Positions 47,299 through 57,190 of a stretch of DNA of 64,000 bases are shown one piece after another (position 1 is the stretch's first letter; each line of letters begins with the position of its first letter). The position numbers and the translations under genes were made by a program. Below the pieces are notes generated by a model. The model was given only the letters and a program-made list of their open reading frames with translations, was not told the DNA's origin and did no database searches. Origin of the DNA: Rhodococcoides trifolii (lineage in GTDB: Bacteria; Actinomycetota; Actinomycetes; Mycobacteriales; Mycobacteriaceae); contig NZ_BMCU01000002.1 in assembly GCF_014635345.1 (NCBI RefSeq), forward strand, positions 372,001 through 436,000. The letters run 5' to 3'.

Positions 47299-47414
47299 GA
47301 CTCAGGGGCACAATCGGTCGATCTGTCGACGTGAGGGTGCCCCTGAGTCGGAACGGGGCACATGAGTCAGGGGCACACTCGGTCGGTCTGTCGATGTGAG
47401 GGTGCCCCTGAGTC
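47299..47414. repeat. Two tandem hairpin repeats between convergent genes
   Basis: Two 51-bp units (47299-47349 and 47364-47414) are about 90 percent identical. Each has 13-bp arms (GACTCAGGGGCAC or GAGTCAGGGGCAC and GTGCCCCTGAGTC) around a 25-base loop containing TCGGTC. Lying between the ends of convergent DUF3145 and accD6, they can serve as bidirectional terminators; their matched loops suggest a repetitive family. Confidence 0.75.
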
Positions 47415-47431
47415 GCAGCCGGTAGTAGCGC

Positions 47432-48865
47432 CTACAGCGGAATGTTCTTGTGCCGCCCACGGCGAGCCGGCGCATCGGCCAATGCGCGGGTGATGATGCT
47501 GCGGGTCTTGGAGGGATCGATCACTTGATCCACGACGCCGATCGCGACGGCCCGGTCCACGCCGCCGGCGATGGCTTCGTGTTCCGCGGTCAACCGGTCG
47601 TGCAGGTTCTCGCGCTCGTCGTCGGGCGCCGCTGCGAGGGCCTTCTTGTGCAGGATGCCCACGGCCGCTTTGGCTCCCATGACTGCGACTTCGGACTCGG
47701 GCCAGGCGTAGACGGCAGTGGCGCCGAGCGAACGGGCGTTCATCGCGATGTATGCGCCGCCGTAGATCTTGCGGGTCACCAGGGTGACGCGGGGGACCTT
47801 GGCTTCGGCGAAGGCGTGCAACAGCTTTGCGCCGCGGCGCACGACGCCTTCCCACTCCATGCTGACACCGGGCAGGTACCCGGGGACGTCGACGATGACC
47901 ACCAGGGGGATGCCGAAGGCGTCGCACAGGCGCACGAATCGTGCTGCCTTCTCGGCACTCTCGGAGTTGAGGCACCCACCGAGCCGAATGGGGTTGTTGG
48001 CGATGACGCCGACGCTGCGGCCACCGAGTCGACCCATACCGGTGACGATGCTGCGCGCCCAGCCGCCCTGGAACTCCTCGAACGATGATTCGCCTTCGAC
48101 GTTGTCGAGCAGCTCGTGGATGACGGGGTGGACATCGTAGGCCCGCCGGTTCGATTCGGGCAGAAGCGCTTTGAGGTCGGTGTCGCCGTGTGCGGCGGCC
48201 GCGAGGTCGAACGTCCCCTGCTCGCTGAACATCGACACCAGGCGCCGACCACGAGTGAGGGCGTCGAGTTCGTCGTGCGCGACGATGTGGCAGACGCCGG
48301 ACTTCTTGTAGTGCGTGTCGGGGCCGCCGAGCGAGTTCATGTCGACCTGCTCGCCGGTCACGGAGCGGACGACGTCGGGTCCGGTGACGAACACGCGGCC
48401 TTCCGGGGCCATGATGACGACGTCGGTCAGGGCCGGGCCGTAGGCGGCGCCGCCCGCCGCGAACCCGAGGACGACGGAAATCTGCGGGATGTGGCCGGAC
48501 GCGCGGACCATGGCTTCGAAGACCAGGCCGACGGCGTGCAGTGCCTCGACACCTTCGGCGAGCCGAGCTCCACCGGAGTGCCAGATTCCGACGATCGGGG
48601 CCTCTGTGTCGATGGCCTCGTCGATCGCGGCGACGATGTGTTTGCAACCGTCGACTCCCATGGCGCCGCCCATGACGGTCGCGTCGGAGCAGTAGGCGAT
48701 GGTGCGAACGCCGTCGATCTCACCGGATGCGGCGAGGACTCCGGACTTGTCGCGGGTGTGAAGCGGAACGGTGCTGCCTGCGTCGAACAATTTCTCCAGC
48801 CGCAACAACGGATCCCGAGGATCGGCCGAGGAGTTGGAGCGGGTGTTGGGGGCCAAGACGGTCAT
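47432..48865 (-). CDS. accD6: Acyl-CoA carboxylase beta chain AccD6
   Basis: The 477-residue protein is a carboxyltransferase: biotin-carboxyltransferase N-terminal domain with GGAMGVDGCKHIVAAI and IWHSGGARLAEG, and a C-terminal domain with DVPGYLPGVSMEWEGVVR and YGGAYIAMNARSLGA. It makes malonyl-CoA for FAS with a biotinylated alpha chain encoded elsewhere. Position after kasA at the end of the fabD operon matches mycobacterial accD6. Tandem hairpins after the stop terminate the operon. Confidence 0.93.
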   Translation of the reverse strand: MTVLAPNTRSNSSADPRDPLLRLEKLFDAGSTVPLHTRDKSGVLAASGEIDGVRTIAYCSDATVMGGAMGVDGCKHIVAAIDEAIDTEAPIVGIWHSGGARLAEGVEALHAVGLVFEAMVRASGHIPQISVVLGFAAGGAAYGPALTDVVIMAPEGRVFVTGPDVVRSVTGEQVDMNSLGGPDTHYKKSGVCHIVAHDELDALTRGRRLVSMFSEQGTFDLAAAAHGDTDLKALLPESNRRAYDVHPVIHELLDNVEGESSFEEFQGGWARSIVTGMGRLGGRSVGVIANNPIRLGGCLNSESAEKAARFVRLCDAFGIPLVVIVDVPGYLPGVSMEWEGVVRRGAKLLHAFAEAKVPRVTLVTRKIYGGAYIAMNARSLGATAVYAWPESEVAVMGAKAAVGILHKKALAAAPDDERENLHDRLTAEHEAIAGGVDRAVAIGVVDQVIDPSKTRSIITRALADAPARRGRHKNIPL

Positions 48866-48945
48866 CGCGTTCTCCCTCTACTGGGCTCGAGCGGGGGCCG
48901 TATGAACACCGACCCCCACCCGAACCTGTTGCTACCGAACGGTTC

Positions 48946-50196
48946 TCAGAACCGACCGAAGGCGAGCGCTACATTGTGCCCACCGAACCCGAACGAGTTG
49001 TTCAACGCGAAATCGAACTCGCCGCGGCGGGCTTCACCCGATACGACGTCGAGATCGATTTCTGGATCCTGGTTTTCCAGGTTCAGTGTGGGAGGGATGA
49101 CCCCGTCCCGCAGGCTGAGCACTGTCAGAACCGACTCGAGTGCGCCGACGGCGCCGATCGAGTGTCCCAGGGCCGACTTCGGGGCATACACGGCAGCCTC
49201 GGTGCCGACCGCAGCCGTGATGGCCTTGGCCTCCGCGGTGTCACCGATGGGTGTCGCCGTGGCGTGTGCGTTGACGTGCTTGATGTCGGACTTGGCCAGA
49301 CCGGCGGTCTCCATCGCACGCTTCATCGCACGCGCAGCGCCGGTTCCCTCCGGATCGGGGGCCACGAGGTGGTACCCGTCGGAGGTGATTCCGGCACCGA
49401 GAAGTCGTGCGTGAATGGTTGCTCCGCGAGCCTTCGCGTGGTCCTCGGACTCGATGACCATCAACGCGCCGGCTTCACCGAAGACGAAGCCGTCACGATC
49501 CTTGTCGAACGGACGCGATGCGCCCTTGGGATCGTCGTTACGAGTGCTCATCGCGCGCATCATCGAGAAACTCGCGATCGGCACCGCGTCGATGTACCCC
49601 TCGACTCCGCCGGTGACGACGATGTCGGCGTCACCCATGACGATCATGCGCCACGCGTGAGCGATGGCTTCGGAGCCCGACGAACAGGCGGACACCGGCG
49701 TGATGACGCCGGCGCGAGCACCGAGTTCGAGGCCCACGACGGCCGACGGGCCGTTGGGCATGATCATCTGGACGGACAGCGGGGACACCTTGCGGTAGCC
49801 GCCCGCCTTCATCTTGTCGGTGGCGTCGACGAGAGCATCGCCGCCGCCGAGTCCGGTGCCGATGACTACGCCGAGCCGTTCGTGGTCGACCTCCGGGCTA
49901 CCGGCGTTCTTCCACACCTCTTTGCCGAGCACGTACGCCATCTGCTCGACGTAGCTCATGCGCCGCTGTTCAACGCGACTCAGAAGCGACGTCGGGCTGA
50001 CGGCCAGGTGCCCCCCGATCTTGACTGGCAGGTCGTACTCGGTGATGAAATCGTCCTCGAGTACGTCGATGCCGCTCTCGCCGTTCAGCAGGCCTTTCCA
50101 CGTCGCGTCGACGTCACCCGCAATCGACGTGGTGGCAGCAAGGCTGCTCACGACGACGTTACGGAAGCCCCCATTGGCTGTGCTTGGCGTAGTCAC
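48946..50196 (-). CDS. kasA: Beta-ketoacyl-ACP synthase KasA
   Basis: The 416-residue condensing enzyme has the catalytic triad at the positions known in mycobacterial KasA: Cys171 (SACSSGSEA), His311 (NAHATATP) and His345 ([10 protein letters not shown]). It elongates meromycolate-type chains on AcpM. Only one kas gene is present; mycobacteria have kasA and kasB in tandem. The gene starts eight bases after the acpM stop. Confidence 0.96.
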   Translation of the reverse strand: MTTPSTANGGFRNVVVSSLAATTSIAGDVDATWKGLLNGESGIDVLEDDFITEYDLPVKIGGHLAVSPTSLLSRVEQRRMSYVEQMAYVLGKEVWKNAGSPEVDHERLGVVIGTGLGGGDALVDATDKMKAGGYRKVSPLSVQMIMPNGPSAVVGLELGARAGVITPVSACSSGSEAIAHAWRMIVMGDADIVVTGGVEGYIDAVPIASFSMMRAMSTRNDDPKGASRPFDKDRDGFVFGEAGALMVIESEDHAKARGATIHARLLGAGITSDGYHLVAPDPEGTGAARAMKRAMETAGLAKSDIKHVNAHATATPIGDTAEAKAITAAVGTEAAVYAPKSALGHSIGAVGALESVLTVLSLRDGVIPPTLNLENQDPEIDLDVVSGEARRGEFDFALNNSFGFGGHNVALAFGRF

Positions 50197-50204
50197 GGCT
50201 TATC

Positions 50205-50501
50205 TCACTCGCCTTCGATTTTGGCCTTGATCGCCTGTGCAGCATCCGGGTTCTCGGCTTCGAGCTTCTGGATGTACGAGACGGCGTCACCGACGGTCCG
50301 CAGGCTGGCGAGATCCTCGTCCGGGATCTTGACGCCGTACTTGTCTTCGGTCTGCACTGCGATCTCGACCATCGAGAGAGAGTCGATGTCCAGGTCGTCG
50401 ACGAAGGACTTCTCGATCGTCACCTCGGACGGCTCGATGCCGGTGACTTCCTCGATGATCTCCGCGAGTCCGGCGATGAGTTCTTCCTGAGTGGCGGCCA
50501 C
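50205..50501 (-). CDS. acpM: Meromycolate acyl carrier protein AcpM
   Basis: GTG 50501 behind AGGGAG gives 98 residues. The phosphopantetheine site is Ser41 in DDLDIDSLSMVEI. The C-terminal extension (AENPDAAQAIKAKIEGE) past the usual 80-residue ACP core is typical of mycolic-acid AcpM. It lies between fabD and kasA, as in mycobacteria, and carries acyl chains for FAS-II. Confidence 0.96.
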   Translation of the reverse strand: MAATQEELIAGLAEIIEEVTGIEPSEVTIEKSFVDDLDIDSLSMVEIAVQTEDKYGVKIPDEDLASLRTVGDAVSYIQKLEAENPDAAQAIKAKIEGE

Positions 50502-50589
50502 TGAGTGGCTCCCTTCTGATTCGTGTGAAGCTGCGATGTACAGCGTGGATCGCGCGGCGTCGTCGCCGCGGTCCTTACTTGGGGCCGAG

Positions 50590-51498
50590 CTAGGAGAGCT
50601 CGGCCAATCCGGAAATATCTTCCGGGGTCTTGAGGGCACGGGTCGTGGTGCCGCGCATCTCGCGCTTGGCAATACCGACCAACGTGCCGGCGGGCGGCAA
50701 TTCCACCAGTGCGGAGACCTCGGCCTCGCGCAACGTCGCAGTACACAGGTCCCAACGGACCGGACGGGTGACCTGCGCAGCCAACTTGTCCAGCGCGTCG
50801 GCGCCCGAGGTGACCGGCTTGCCGTCGGAGTTCGACAGCAGGGTCGTGACGGGGTCGGACGGGGTGATGGCGGCAGCAGCGGTGGCCACTGCATCCTGCG
50901 CGGGAGCCATGAAGCGGGTGTGGAACGCCCCGGCAACCGGAAGGGCGCGCACACGTGCCTTCTCCGGCGGGTTCGCAGCGAGTTCCGCGAGTGCACTCAG
51001 CAGGCCCGCGGCGACGATCTGGCCGGCGGCGTTGCGGTTGGCCGGTTCGAGACCCAGTTCGGCCAGACGATCGAGGACGTCGTCCTCGTCACCTCCGAGT
51101 ACGGCGGACATGCCGGTGGGTTCGAGGGCGCACGCTTTCGCCATCTCGGCTCCGCGGACCGCGGCGAGCATGACGGCCTCGTCGGAGGAGATGACGCCGG
51201 CGACGGCTGCGGCGGCCAGCTCACCGACCGAGTGCCCGGCGGCGATGAGGCTCGACGGCAGTTCTCCGCGGTTGCCGATCTCCTCGTAGGCGAGCAGTGC
51301 CGCCGCAACGACGAGCGGCTGGGTGACGGCCGTGTCGGTGATTTCCTCCGCCGTGGCGGTGGTGCCGAGGCGAGTCAGGTCCAGTCTGGACGCCTTCGAC
51401 CACAGTGCGAGCCGGTCCGCCGCGCCGGGCATTTCGAGCCACGACGTGAGCATTCCGGGAGTCTGGGAGCCCTGGCCGGGCGCAAGCAACGCGATCAC
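50590..51498 (-). CDS. fabD: Malonyl-CoA:ACP transacylase FabD
   Basis: GTG 51498 gives 302 residues, the family length; the upstream ATG is not used. Motifs are intact: LLAPGQGSQTPGM at the start, GHSVGEL with catalytic Ser90, and AFHTRFM with His193. It loads malonate onto AcpM and is the first gene of the FAS-II operon. The 128-bp gap upstream holds the candidate MabR site at 51565-51585. Confidence 0.96.
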   Translation of the reverse strand: MIALLAPGQGSQTPGMLTSWLEMPGAADRLALWSKASRLDLTRLGTTATAEEITDTAVTQPLVVAAALLAYEEIGNRGELPSSLIAAGHSVGELAAAAVAGVISSDEAVMLAAVRGAEMAKACALEPTGMSAVLGGDEDDVLDRLAELGLEPANRNAAGQIVAAGLLSALAELAANPPEKARVRALPVAGAFHTRFMAPAQDAVATAAAAITPSDPVTTLLSNSDGKPVTSGADALDKLAAQVTRPVRWDLCTATLREAEVSALVELPPAGTLVGIAKREMRGTTTRALKTPEDISGLAELS

Positions 51499-51564
51499 GG
51501 GTCTAAGAGAACACTGTGAAAGGGCCCGGGGAGCATGTCCTACGCGATGAACTCTGAAGCCCGT

Positions 51565-51585
51565 ATTTGTCAGAACCCTACAAAA
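51565..51585. promoter_or_regulatory. Inverted repeat upstream of fabD, candidate MabR operator
   Basis: TTTGT (51566-51570) and ACAAA (51580-51584) flank 9 bp in the mabR-fabD gap, reading ATTTGT and ACAAAA on the plus strand. MabR is known to bind upstream of fabD in mycobacteria, which makes this a reasonable operator; I have not matched it to a published motif. Confidence 0.4.
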
Positions 51586-51626
51586 GGCCAGAGAACCGGA
51601 CTGCATCGTTATCGAGCCCCGGGGTG

Positions 51627-52985
51627 TTACCTCAGCAGGTCGCCCATTGGGTCAGATGTTGCTGTTGTGATCAATGACGAAGATTCGTTACGTGATTGGG
51701 TCAATCGTCCTACGGTAGCGGCGACTCGAAGCACGTACGCGTCTCGCGCGTTGGTTGGATCACGGCCTGTGACTTCGGCAATACGCTTGAGGCGATACCG
51801 CACCGTATTTGGATGAACAAACAGTGACCGCGCACAGGTCTCGACCGCGCCGCCCGAGTCCAAGTAGGCGTCGAGGGTGTCGGCGAGTGCCGATCCGGCG
51901 GCCGCGAGGGGTGTCACGATGGCGTCGCCGAGCGTGGCGATCGCGGCGGAGTCGCCGAGAAGAGCCCGTTCAGGCAGCAGTTCGCCGGCGTGGACCGGTC
52001 GGGGAGCGCCGCGCCATCCCACCACGGCTGCCATTCCTGCGAATGCCTCGAGCGCGCTGCTGTGCGCGGCCCCCAGCGTGCGGGTTGTAGGACCGATCAC
52101 AACGGGCGACTCGGAGAAATTGCTCATCAGGTCGTGCAGGAACGCGGTCCCGGTCGCGGACCCGTCGATATGTCCGCTGACCACCATCACCAGTCTGGTG
52201 CCCTGAACGACCGCTAACGCGGCGCGGCCGTGCTTCTGGGCGACGGTGTGCACCGTTCCGACCACCGACACGCCCTGATTCGGCGGCGGCGAGCCGACGA
52301 GGACCGTCGCCGGCGCTGTCGCGTCCCAGTTGAGCGTCGCCGCGCGCGAGAGCATGTCCGACCCGGTGTCACCGCGCACCACGGCGTCGACGACGAGCGC
52401 TTCGAGCCTGGTGTCCCAGGCTCCACGCGATTCCGCGGCACTGGCGTAGACGGAGGCGGCGGCGAAACCGAGTTCGCGGCCGTATCTCAGAATCGCCTCC
52501 GTGAGGGCGACGAGCTGCTGGTCGTTACGGGCCAGCGCGGGCAGCCACTGCTCGAAGAACTCCATCGCAACTCGAACCATGTCGACGGTCTGTCGCAACG
52601 TCAGTCGGCGGGCGAGGTCCTGGGGGATGACCTGGAACGCGTCGAGGCTGAAGCGGATGTCGCTCTCGGGGTCCTGCAACCACTCGAGGAAGTTGACGAT
52701 GGCCGTCTGGACCAGCAACTGAACGCTGGCTCGCTGTGCCGCGTCCAGGTCACCGACGAACGGCAGCTGGTCCTGCATCGACGTGATGGCCTCGGTGGAG
52801 AGCCGTCCGGAGAATTGCTTGACCCGCCGCAGCAGCGCGTCGGGGAGCGGGACTCGATTTCGGGGGGTTCGGCGCAGACCGGATCCGAAGATGTGACCGT
52901 CGTTCGCGTAGTGGTCCCGAGTCTCGGGAAGGTGCACCGGGACCTCGTCCCGCGGCACCGTGTCGTCGGCGGGGGTGTCGGCCAT
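51627..52985 (-). CDS. mabR: PucR-type transcriptional regulator MabR of the FAS-II operon
   Basis: The 452-residue protein has the PucR plan: a long helical sensor region, a GGDEF-like fold remnant (about 200-340) and a C-terminal helix-turn-helix (ARSLFVHPNTVRYRLKRIAE). The gene lies between aceE and fabD exactly as Rv2242 (mabR) does in M. tuberculosis, where it controls fabD-acpM-kasA-kasB-accD6 in response to long-chain acyl-CoA. Same strand and order support orthology. Confidence 0.93.
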   Translation of the reverse strand: MADTPADDTVPRDEVPVHLPETRDHYANDGHIFGSGLRRTPRNRVPLPDALLRRVKQFSGRLSTEAITSMQDQLPFVGDLDAAQRASVQLLVQTAIVNFLEWLQDPESDIRFSLDAFQVIPQDLARRLTLRQTVDMVRVAMEFFEQWLPALARNDQQLVALTEAILRYGRELGFAAASVYASAAESRGAWDTRLEALVVDAVVRGDTGSDMLSRAATLNWDATAPATVLVGSPPPNQGVSVVGTVHTVAQKHGRAALAVVQGTRLVMVVSGHIDGSATGTAFLHDLMSNFSESPVVIGPTTRTLGAAHSSALEAFAGMAAVVGWRGAPRPVHAGELLPERALLGDSAAIATLGDAIVTPLAAAGSALADTLDAYLDSGGAVETCARSLFVHPNTVRYRLKRIAEVTGRDPTNARDAYVLRVAATVGRLTQSRNESSSLITTATSDPMGDLLR

Positions 52986-53009
52986 GGGAAAAACCTACGC
53001 CGACGACGG

Positions 53010-53048
53010 CGCCCCGCGGTGACCGACATCGCCGGTCACCGCGGGGCG
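53010..53048 (-). terminator. Terminator between aceE and mabR
   Basis: A perfect 15-bp stem (CGCCCCGCGGTGACC with its complement) and 9-base loop follow the aceE stop by 14 bases; on the minus strand a TTTTT run follows about a dozen bases later. It should end aceE transcription. Confidence 0.75.
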
Positions 53049-53062
53049 CGGTCGAAGGGAGA

Positions 53063-55888
53063 TCAGGCGACGCCGGGATCCGACGTCGACACCGGAGCTG
53101 CCAACACGTTGTCGATCTGGTACTTCTTCGCGGCTTCGATCGCCTTCGACGCATCGATTTCGCCCGACTTTCCGAGGGCGGCCAACGCTGCGACGACGAT
53201 GGACTCGGCGTCGACGTTGAAGTGTCTGCGCGCAGCAGTGCGGGTGTCGGAGAAACCGAACCCGTCCGTGCCGAGAGTGACGTAGTCGCCGGGAACCCAC
53301 TGACGGATCTGGTCGGGAACGGCCCGCATCCAGTCGGAGGCCGCGATGAACGGACCGTCCGAGTCGTTGAGCTTCTGCGTCACGTACGGCACCCGGAACT
53401 CCTCGTCGGGATGACGCAGGGCGTGGGTCTCCGCCTCCACACCGTCACGGCGCAGCTCGCTCCACGAAGTGACCGACCAGACGTCCGCCGACACTCCCCA
53501 GTCCTCGGCGAGCAGCTCTTGCGCGCGCAGGCCCGACGGCATGCCGACGCCCGAGACGAGCAGCTGTGCCTTGGGGCCGTCCCCGGACCCCTTCTTGTAG
53601 AGGTAGATGCCCTTGAGCAGTCCCTCAACATCGAGGTCCGCCGGCTCGGCCGGTTGCTGGTAGGGCTCGTTGTACAGGGTGATGTAGTAGAAGACGTTCT
53701 CGCCGCCGAAGCCCTCGACACCGTCGGTTCCGCCGTACATCCGACGCAGCCCGTCCTTGACGATGTGTGCGATCTCGAACGAGAACGCCGGGTCGTAGGC
53801 GAGCGCAGCGGGGTTGGTGGACGCGAGCAACAGTGAGTGTCCGTCCGCGTGCTGCAGACCTTCACCGGTCAGCGTGGTGCGACCGGCCGTGGCGCCGAGC
53901 ACGAATCCGCGGGCCATCTGATCGGCTGCCGCCCACAGGCCGTCGCCCGTGCGCTGGAAACCGAACATCGAATAGAAGATGTACAGCGGGATCATCGGCT
54001 CGCCGTGGGTGGCGTACGAGGTGCCCACCGCGGTGAACGACGACGTCGAGCCGGCCTCGTTGATGCCCTCGTGCAGGATCTGCCCGGCCGAGTTCTCCTT
54101 GTAGGCGAGCATCAGCTCGGAGTCGACGGACGTGTAGAGCTGACCGTTGCGGTTGTAGATCTTTAGCGAGGGGAACCACGAGTCCATACCGAACGTGCGG
54201 GCCTCGTCGGGAATGATCGGCACGATGCGGTGTCCGATCTCCTTGTCCCGCAGCAGTTCCTTCATCACACGCACGAGCGCCATCGTCGTGGCGACCTCCT
54301 GCTTGCCGGACCCCTTCATGATCGACTTGTAGGTGGAGTCGGGCGGCATCGGCAACGGCTTCGCGTCGGTGCGCCGCTCGGGGACGAACCCACCGAGCAC
54401 CCGACGACGTTCCTGCATGTACTGGATTTCCGGTGCGTCCGCACCCGGGTGGTAGTACGGAGGCAGGTACGGATCCTTCTCGAGCTCCTCGTCGGAGATC
54501 GGGATGTGCTGAATGTCGCGGAACGCCTTCAGATCGTCGAGCGTGAGCTTCTTCATCTGGTGCGTCGCGTTGCGTCCCTCGAAGTGCTTGCCGAGGGTGT
54601 AGCCCTTGATGGTGTGCGCCAGGATGACCGTCGGCTGGCCCTTGTGCTGCATCGCGGCCGCGTAGGCGGCGTGCACCTTGCGGTAGTCGTGCCCACCGCG
54701 CTTGAGGTTCCAGATCTCGTCGTCGGTCAGATCCTTGACCAATTCCTTCGTGCGCGGATCGCGACCGAAGAAGTTGTCGCGGACGTACCCGCCGTCGTTG
54801 GCCTTGTACGTCTGGAAGTCGCCGTCGGGTGTGGTGTTCATCAGGTTCACCAGCGCGCCGTCACGGTCCTTGTGCAGGAGCGCATCCCACTCGCGTCCCC
54901 AGACGACCTTGATGACGTTCCAGCCGGCGCCGCGGAAGAACGACTCCAGCTCCTGGATGATCTTGCCGTTGCCGCGGACCGGGCCGTCGAGGCGCTGCAG
55001 GTTGCAGTTGATGACGAATGTGAGGTTGTCGAGGCCCTCGGTCGCGGCCACGTGCGCGAGACCGCGGGACTCGGGCTCGTCCATCTCACCGTCGCCGAGG
55101 AACGCCCAGACGTGCTGGTCGGACGTGTCCTTGATTCCCCGGTCTTCGAGGTAATGGTTGAAGCGGGCCTGGTAGATGGCGTTCATCGGTCCGAGGCCCA
55201 TCGACACCGTCGGGAACTCCCAGAAGTCGGGCAGCAGACGCGGGTGCGGGTAGGACGGCAGGCCGCCGCCCTCGTCCGCGTGGCTGTATTCCTGGCGGAA
55301 GCCGTCCATCTGCTCCGGCGGGATACGACCCTCGAGGAACGCGCGGGCATAGATACCGGGGGAGGCGTGGCCCTGGATGAAGATGTGGTCACCGCCGCCG
55401 GGGTGATCCTTGCCGCGGAAGAAGTGGTTGAAGCCGACCTCGTACAGCGCGGCCGACGAGGCGTAGGTGGAGATGTGGCCGCCGACGCCCACACCGGGAC
55501 GCTGCGCGCGGTGCACCATGATCGCGGCGTTCCAGCGAATCCAGGCGCGGTACTTGCGCTCGGCACTCTCGTCGCCCGGGAACCACGGCTCGTTCTCGGT
55601 GGGGATGGTGTTGACGTAGTCCGTCGACGTCAGCGCGGGAATCGCAACGTGCTTCTCGCCGGCTCGCTCGAGCAACCGCAACATCAGATATCGCGCACGC
55701 GCCGGGCCGGAACGGTCCAGGAGCTGGTCGAACGACTCCATCCATTCACCGGTCTCGTCACTGTCGATATCGGGGAGGTACGAGGCCACCCCTTCTCTGA
55801 TGACACGGACCCGCTCGCTCTTACCGCGATCCCGACCGGCCTCCGGCCTTCCCGCAGGTGCGTTCTTCTCGCTCGTCGACTCCGACAA
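53063..55888 (-). CDS. aceE: Pyruvate dehydrogenase E1 component, homodimeric type
   Basis: TTG 55888 with GAGGAG nine bases upstream gives 941 residues, the usual length; the ATG at 56023 would add an implausible leader. The thiamine-diphosphate site is [15 protein letters not shown] (265-279) with NCNLQRLDG after it. The protein decarboxylates pyruvate and transfers the acetyl group to the lipoyl E2 component. The gene is monocistronic between a divergent promoter region and the terminator at 53010-53048. Confidence 0.97.
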   Translation of the reverse strand: MSESTSEKNAPAGRPEAGRDRGKSERVRVIREGVASYLPDIDSDETGEWMESFDQLLDRSGPARARYLMLRLLERAGEKHVAIPALTSTDYVNTIPTENEPWFPGDESAERKYRAWIRWNAAIMVHRAQRPGVGVGGHISTYASSAALYEVGFNHFFRGKDHPGGGDHIFIQGHASPGIYARAFLEGRIPPEQMDGFRQEYSHADEGGGLPSYPHPRLLPDFWEFPTVSMGLGPMNAIYQARFNHYLEDRGIKDTSDQHVWAFLGDGEMDEPESRGLAHVAATEGLDNLTFVINCNLQRLDGPVRGNGKIIQELESFFRGAGWNVIKVVWGREWDALLHKDRDGALVNLMNTTPDGDFQTYKANDGGYVRDNFFGRDPRTKELVKDLTDDEIWNLKRGGHDYRKVHAAYAAAMQHKGQPTVILAHTIKGYTLGKHFEGRNATHQMKKLTLDDLKAFRDIQHIPISDEELEKDPYLPPYYHPGADAPEIQYMQERRRVLGGFVPERRTDAKPLPMPPDSTYKSIMKGSGKQEVATTMALVRVMKELLRDKEIGHRIVPIIPDEARTFGMDSWFPSLKIYNRNGQLYTSVDSELMLAYKENSAGQILHEGINEAGSTSSFTAVGTSYATHGEPMIPLYIFYSMFGFQRTGDGLWAAADQMARGFVLGATAGRTTLTGEGLQHADGHSLLLASTNPAALAYDPAFSFEIAHIVKDGLRRMYGGTDGVEGFGGENVFYYITLYNEPYQQPAEPADLDVEGLLKGIYLYKKGSGDGPKAQLLVSGVGMPSGLRAQELLAEDWGVSADVWSVTSWSELRRDGVEAETHALRHPDEEFRVPYVTQKLNDSDGPFIAASDWMRAVPDQIRQWVPGDYVTLGTDGFGFSDTRTAARRHFNVDAESIVVAALAALGKSGEIDASKAIEAAKKYQIDNVLAAPVSTSDPGVA

Positions 55889-55962
55889 CGTCTTTATCTC
55901 CTCGATGTGGTGGCTGCACGGTGGTGCATCCGATCCTGCGACTCGGCTGTGTGACGCCGGGC

Positions 55963-55993
55963 CGCATAATCCCCTGACGGTGATCCTCGTCAA
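55963..55993 (-). promoter_or_regulatory. Candidate aceE promoter
   Basis: On the minus strand TTGACG (55993-55988) and TATGCG (55968-55963) are 19 bp apart, about 75 bp upstream of the TTG start. The -10 is weak, so the call is tentative. The rest of the 278-bp gap to 56167 shows no gene. Confidence 0.35.
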
Positions 55994-56166
55994 TCCTGCT
56001 ACATCGGAGCCGTCCTGGTACATCAGGTCGCCGAATGGGTAGCCCTGAAATTAATGAACACCGAAACGACGTGCCAGCTTGCGCTGAGGCGTCCGACCCT
56101 GTTCGCTTTCCCTAATCGCACGACACCCAGCACCCGAGAACACCCAGATCAGAGGAGGACACCACC

Positions 56167-56589
56167 GTGGTCGCCGCGGCCGACGCCCAGAATTTTGCTC
56201 AGAAGCTCGGAATTACGCGAGACATGGTGGTCCAGGAACTGGGTTGGGACGAGGACACCGACGAGGACATCAGGGCCGATGTCGAGGAGATGATCGGCGC
56301 CGAGACCCTCGACGAGGACTCCGACGAGGTCATCGACGTGGTCATCCTGTGGTGGCGCGACGGTGACGGTGACCTGGTGGACGCGTTGATGGACGCCATC
56401 ACGCCCCTCGGTGACGAGGGTTTCGTCTGGGTGCTCACTCCCAAGACCGGCCAGTCCGGGCATGTCGAACCCAGCGAGATCGCCGAGTCGGCGCCGACAG
56501 CGGGGCTCACGCAGACCTCTGCCGCGAACCTGGGACTGTGGTCCGGGAGCCGATTGGTGCAGCCCAAGGCTCAGCCGACCAAGCGATGA
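56167..56589 (+). CDS. DUF3052 family protein
   Basis: GTG 56167 gives 140 residues following the DUF3052 pattern: AQKLGITRDMVVQELGWDED, then DEVIDVVILWWRDGDGDLVD and TPLGDEGFVWVLTPKTG. The family is actinobacterial and uncharacterised; in mycobacteria its gene is adjacent to ahpE. The start of ahpE overlaps its stop by ATGA, so they are translationally coupled. The C-terminal 40 residues are Ser/Ala/Gln-rich and probably flexible. Confidence 0.9.
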   Translation: MVAAADAQNFAQKLGITRDMVVQELGWDEDTDEDIRADVEEMIGAETLDEDSDEVIDVVILWWRDGDGDLVDALMDAITPLGDEGFVWVLTPKTGQSGHVEPSEIAESAPTAGLTQTSAANLGLWSGSRLVQPKAQPTKR

Positions 56590-57050
56590 CCACCGAGGTG
56601 GGCGCGCTCGCGCCCGATTTCACGCTCAAGGATCAGAACAACCAGGACGTGACGCTCTCGTCGTATCGCGGCTCCAAGAACGTGCTGCTCGTGTTCTACC
56701 CGCTGGCGTTCACCGGCACGTGCCAAGGCGAGCTGTGCCAGGTGCGGGACGAGCTGCCGAAGTTCGAGAACGACACGACGGCAGTGCTGGCCGTCTCGGT
56801 CGGTGCGCCGCCCACCCACAAGATCTGGGCAGCCGAGCAGGGGTATCTCTTTCCGCTCCTGTCGGACTTCTGGCCGCACGGAGCGGTTGCCCAGGCGTAC
56901 GGCGTCTTCAACGACAAGCTCGGGTTCGCCAATCGCGGAACCTTCGTCATCGACACCGAGGGCATCGTGCGCTTCGCCGAGATGATGGGCCCCGGGGAGG
57001 CTCGTGACCAGGGAGCTTGGGAGAACGCGCTGCTCGCGCTAGATTCCTAG
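56586..57050 (+). CDS. ahpE: Peroxiredoxin AhpE with extra CxxxxC cysteine
   Basis: ATG 56586 gives 154 residues; the longer frame upstream belongs to DUF3052. The peroxidatic site is PLAFTGTC with Cys46, and the motif continues QGELC (Cys51). Mycobacterial AhpE is known as a one-Cys enzyme, without a cysteine at this second place; a C-x4-C arrangement resembles BCP-type peroxiredoxins, so a disulfide mechanism is possible. It reduces peroxides or peroxynitrite. Operon with DUF3052. Confidence 0.93.
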   Translation: MTTEVGALAPDFTLKDQNNQDVTLSSYRGSKNVLLVFYPLAFTGTCQGELCQVRDELPKFENDTTAVLAVSVGAPPTHKIWAAEQGYLFPLLSDFWPHGAVAQAYGVFNDKLGFANRGTFVIDTEGIVRFAEMMGPGEARDQGAWENALLALDS

Positions 57051-57077
57051 ATGCTTGCAGTGTCCGAGGAACTTCAG

Positions 57078-57152
57078 GGGCGTATAGCTCAGCGGTAGAG
57101 CTCTGGTTTTACACACCAGCGGTCGGGGGTTCGAACCCCTCTGCGCCCACCA
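57078..57152 (+). tRNA. tRNA-Val (anticodon UAC)
   Basis: The 75-nt gene folds fully: acceptor GGGCGTA with TGCGCCC, D-arm GCTC-loop-GAGC, anticodon stem CTGGT/ACCAG with loop TTTACAC (anticodon TAC at 57110-57112), T-arm GGGGG-TTCGAAC-CCCTC, discriminator A and encoded CCA. One G-U pair is in the acceptor. It is not the prophage attachment site, whose fragment differs. Confidence 0.97.
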
Positions 57153-57190
57153 ATCACGCGTCCCTCGACCGGGCGGTGCAGAATCACCAA

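Noticed and set aside
48866-48945. A possible kasB remnant between kasA and accD6
   Set aside because: The 80-bp gap is too short and shows no condensing-enzyme sequence; kasB is simply absent.
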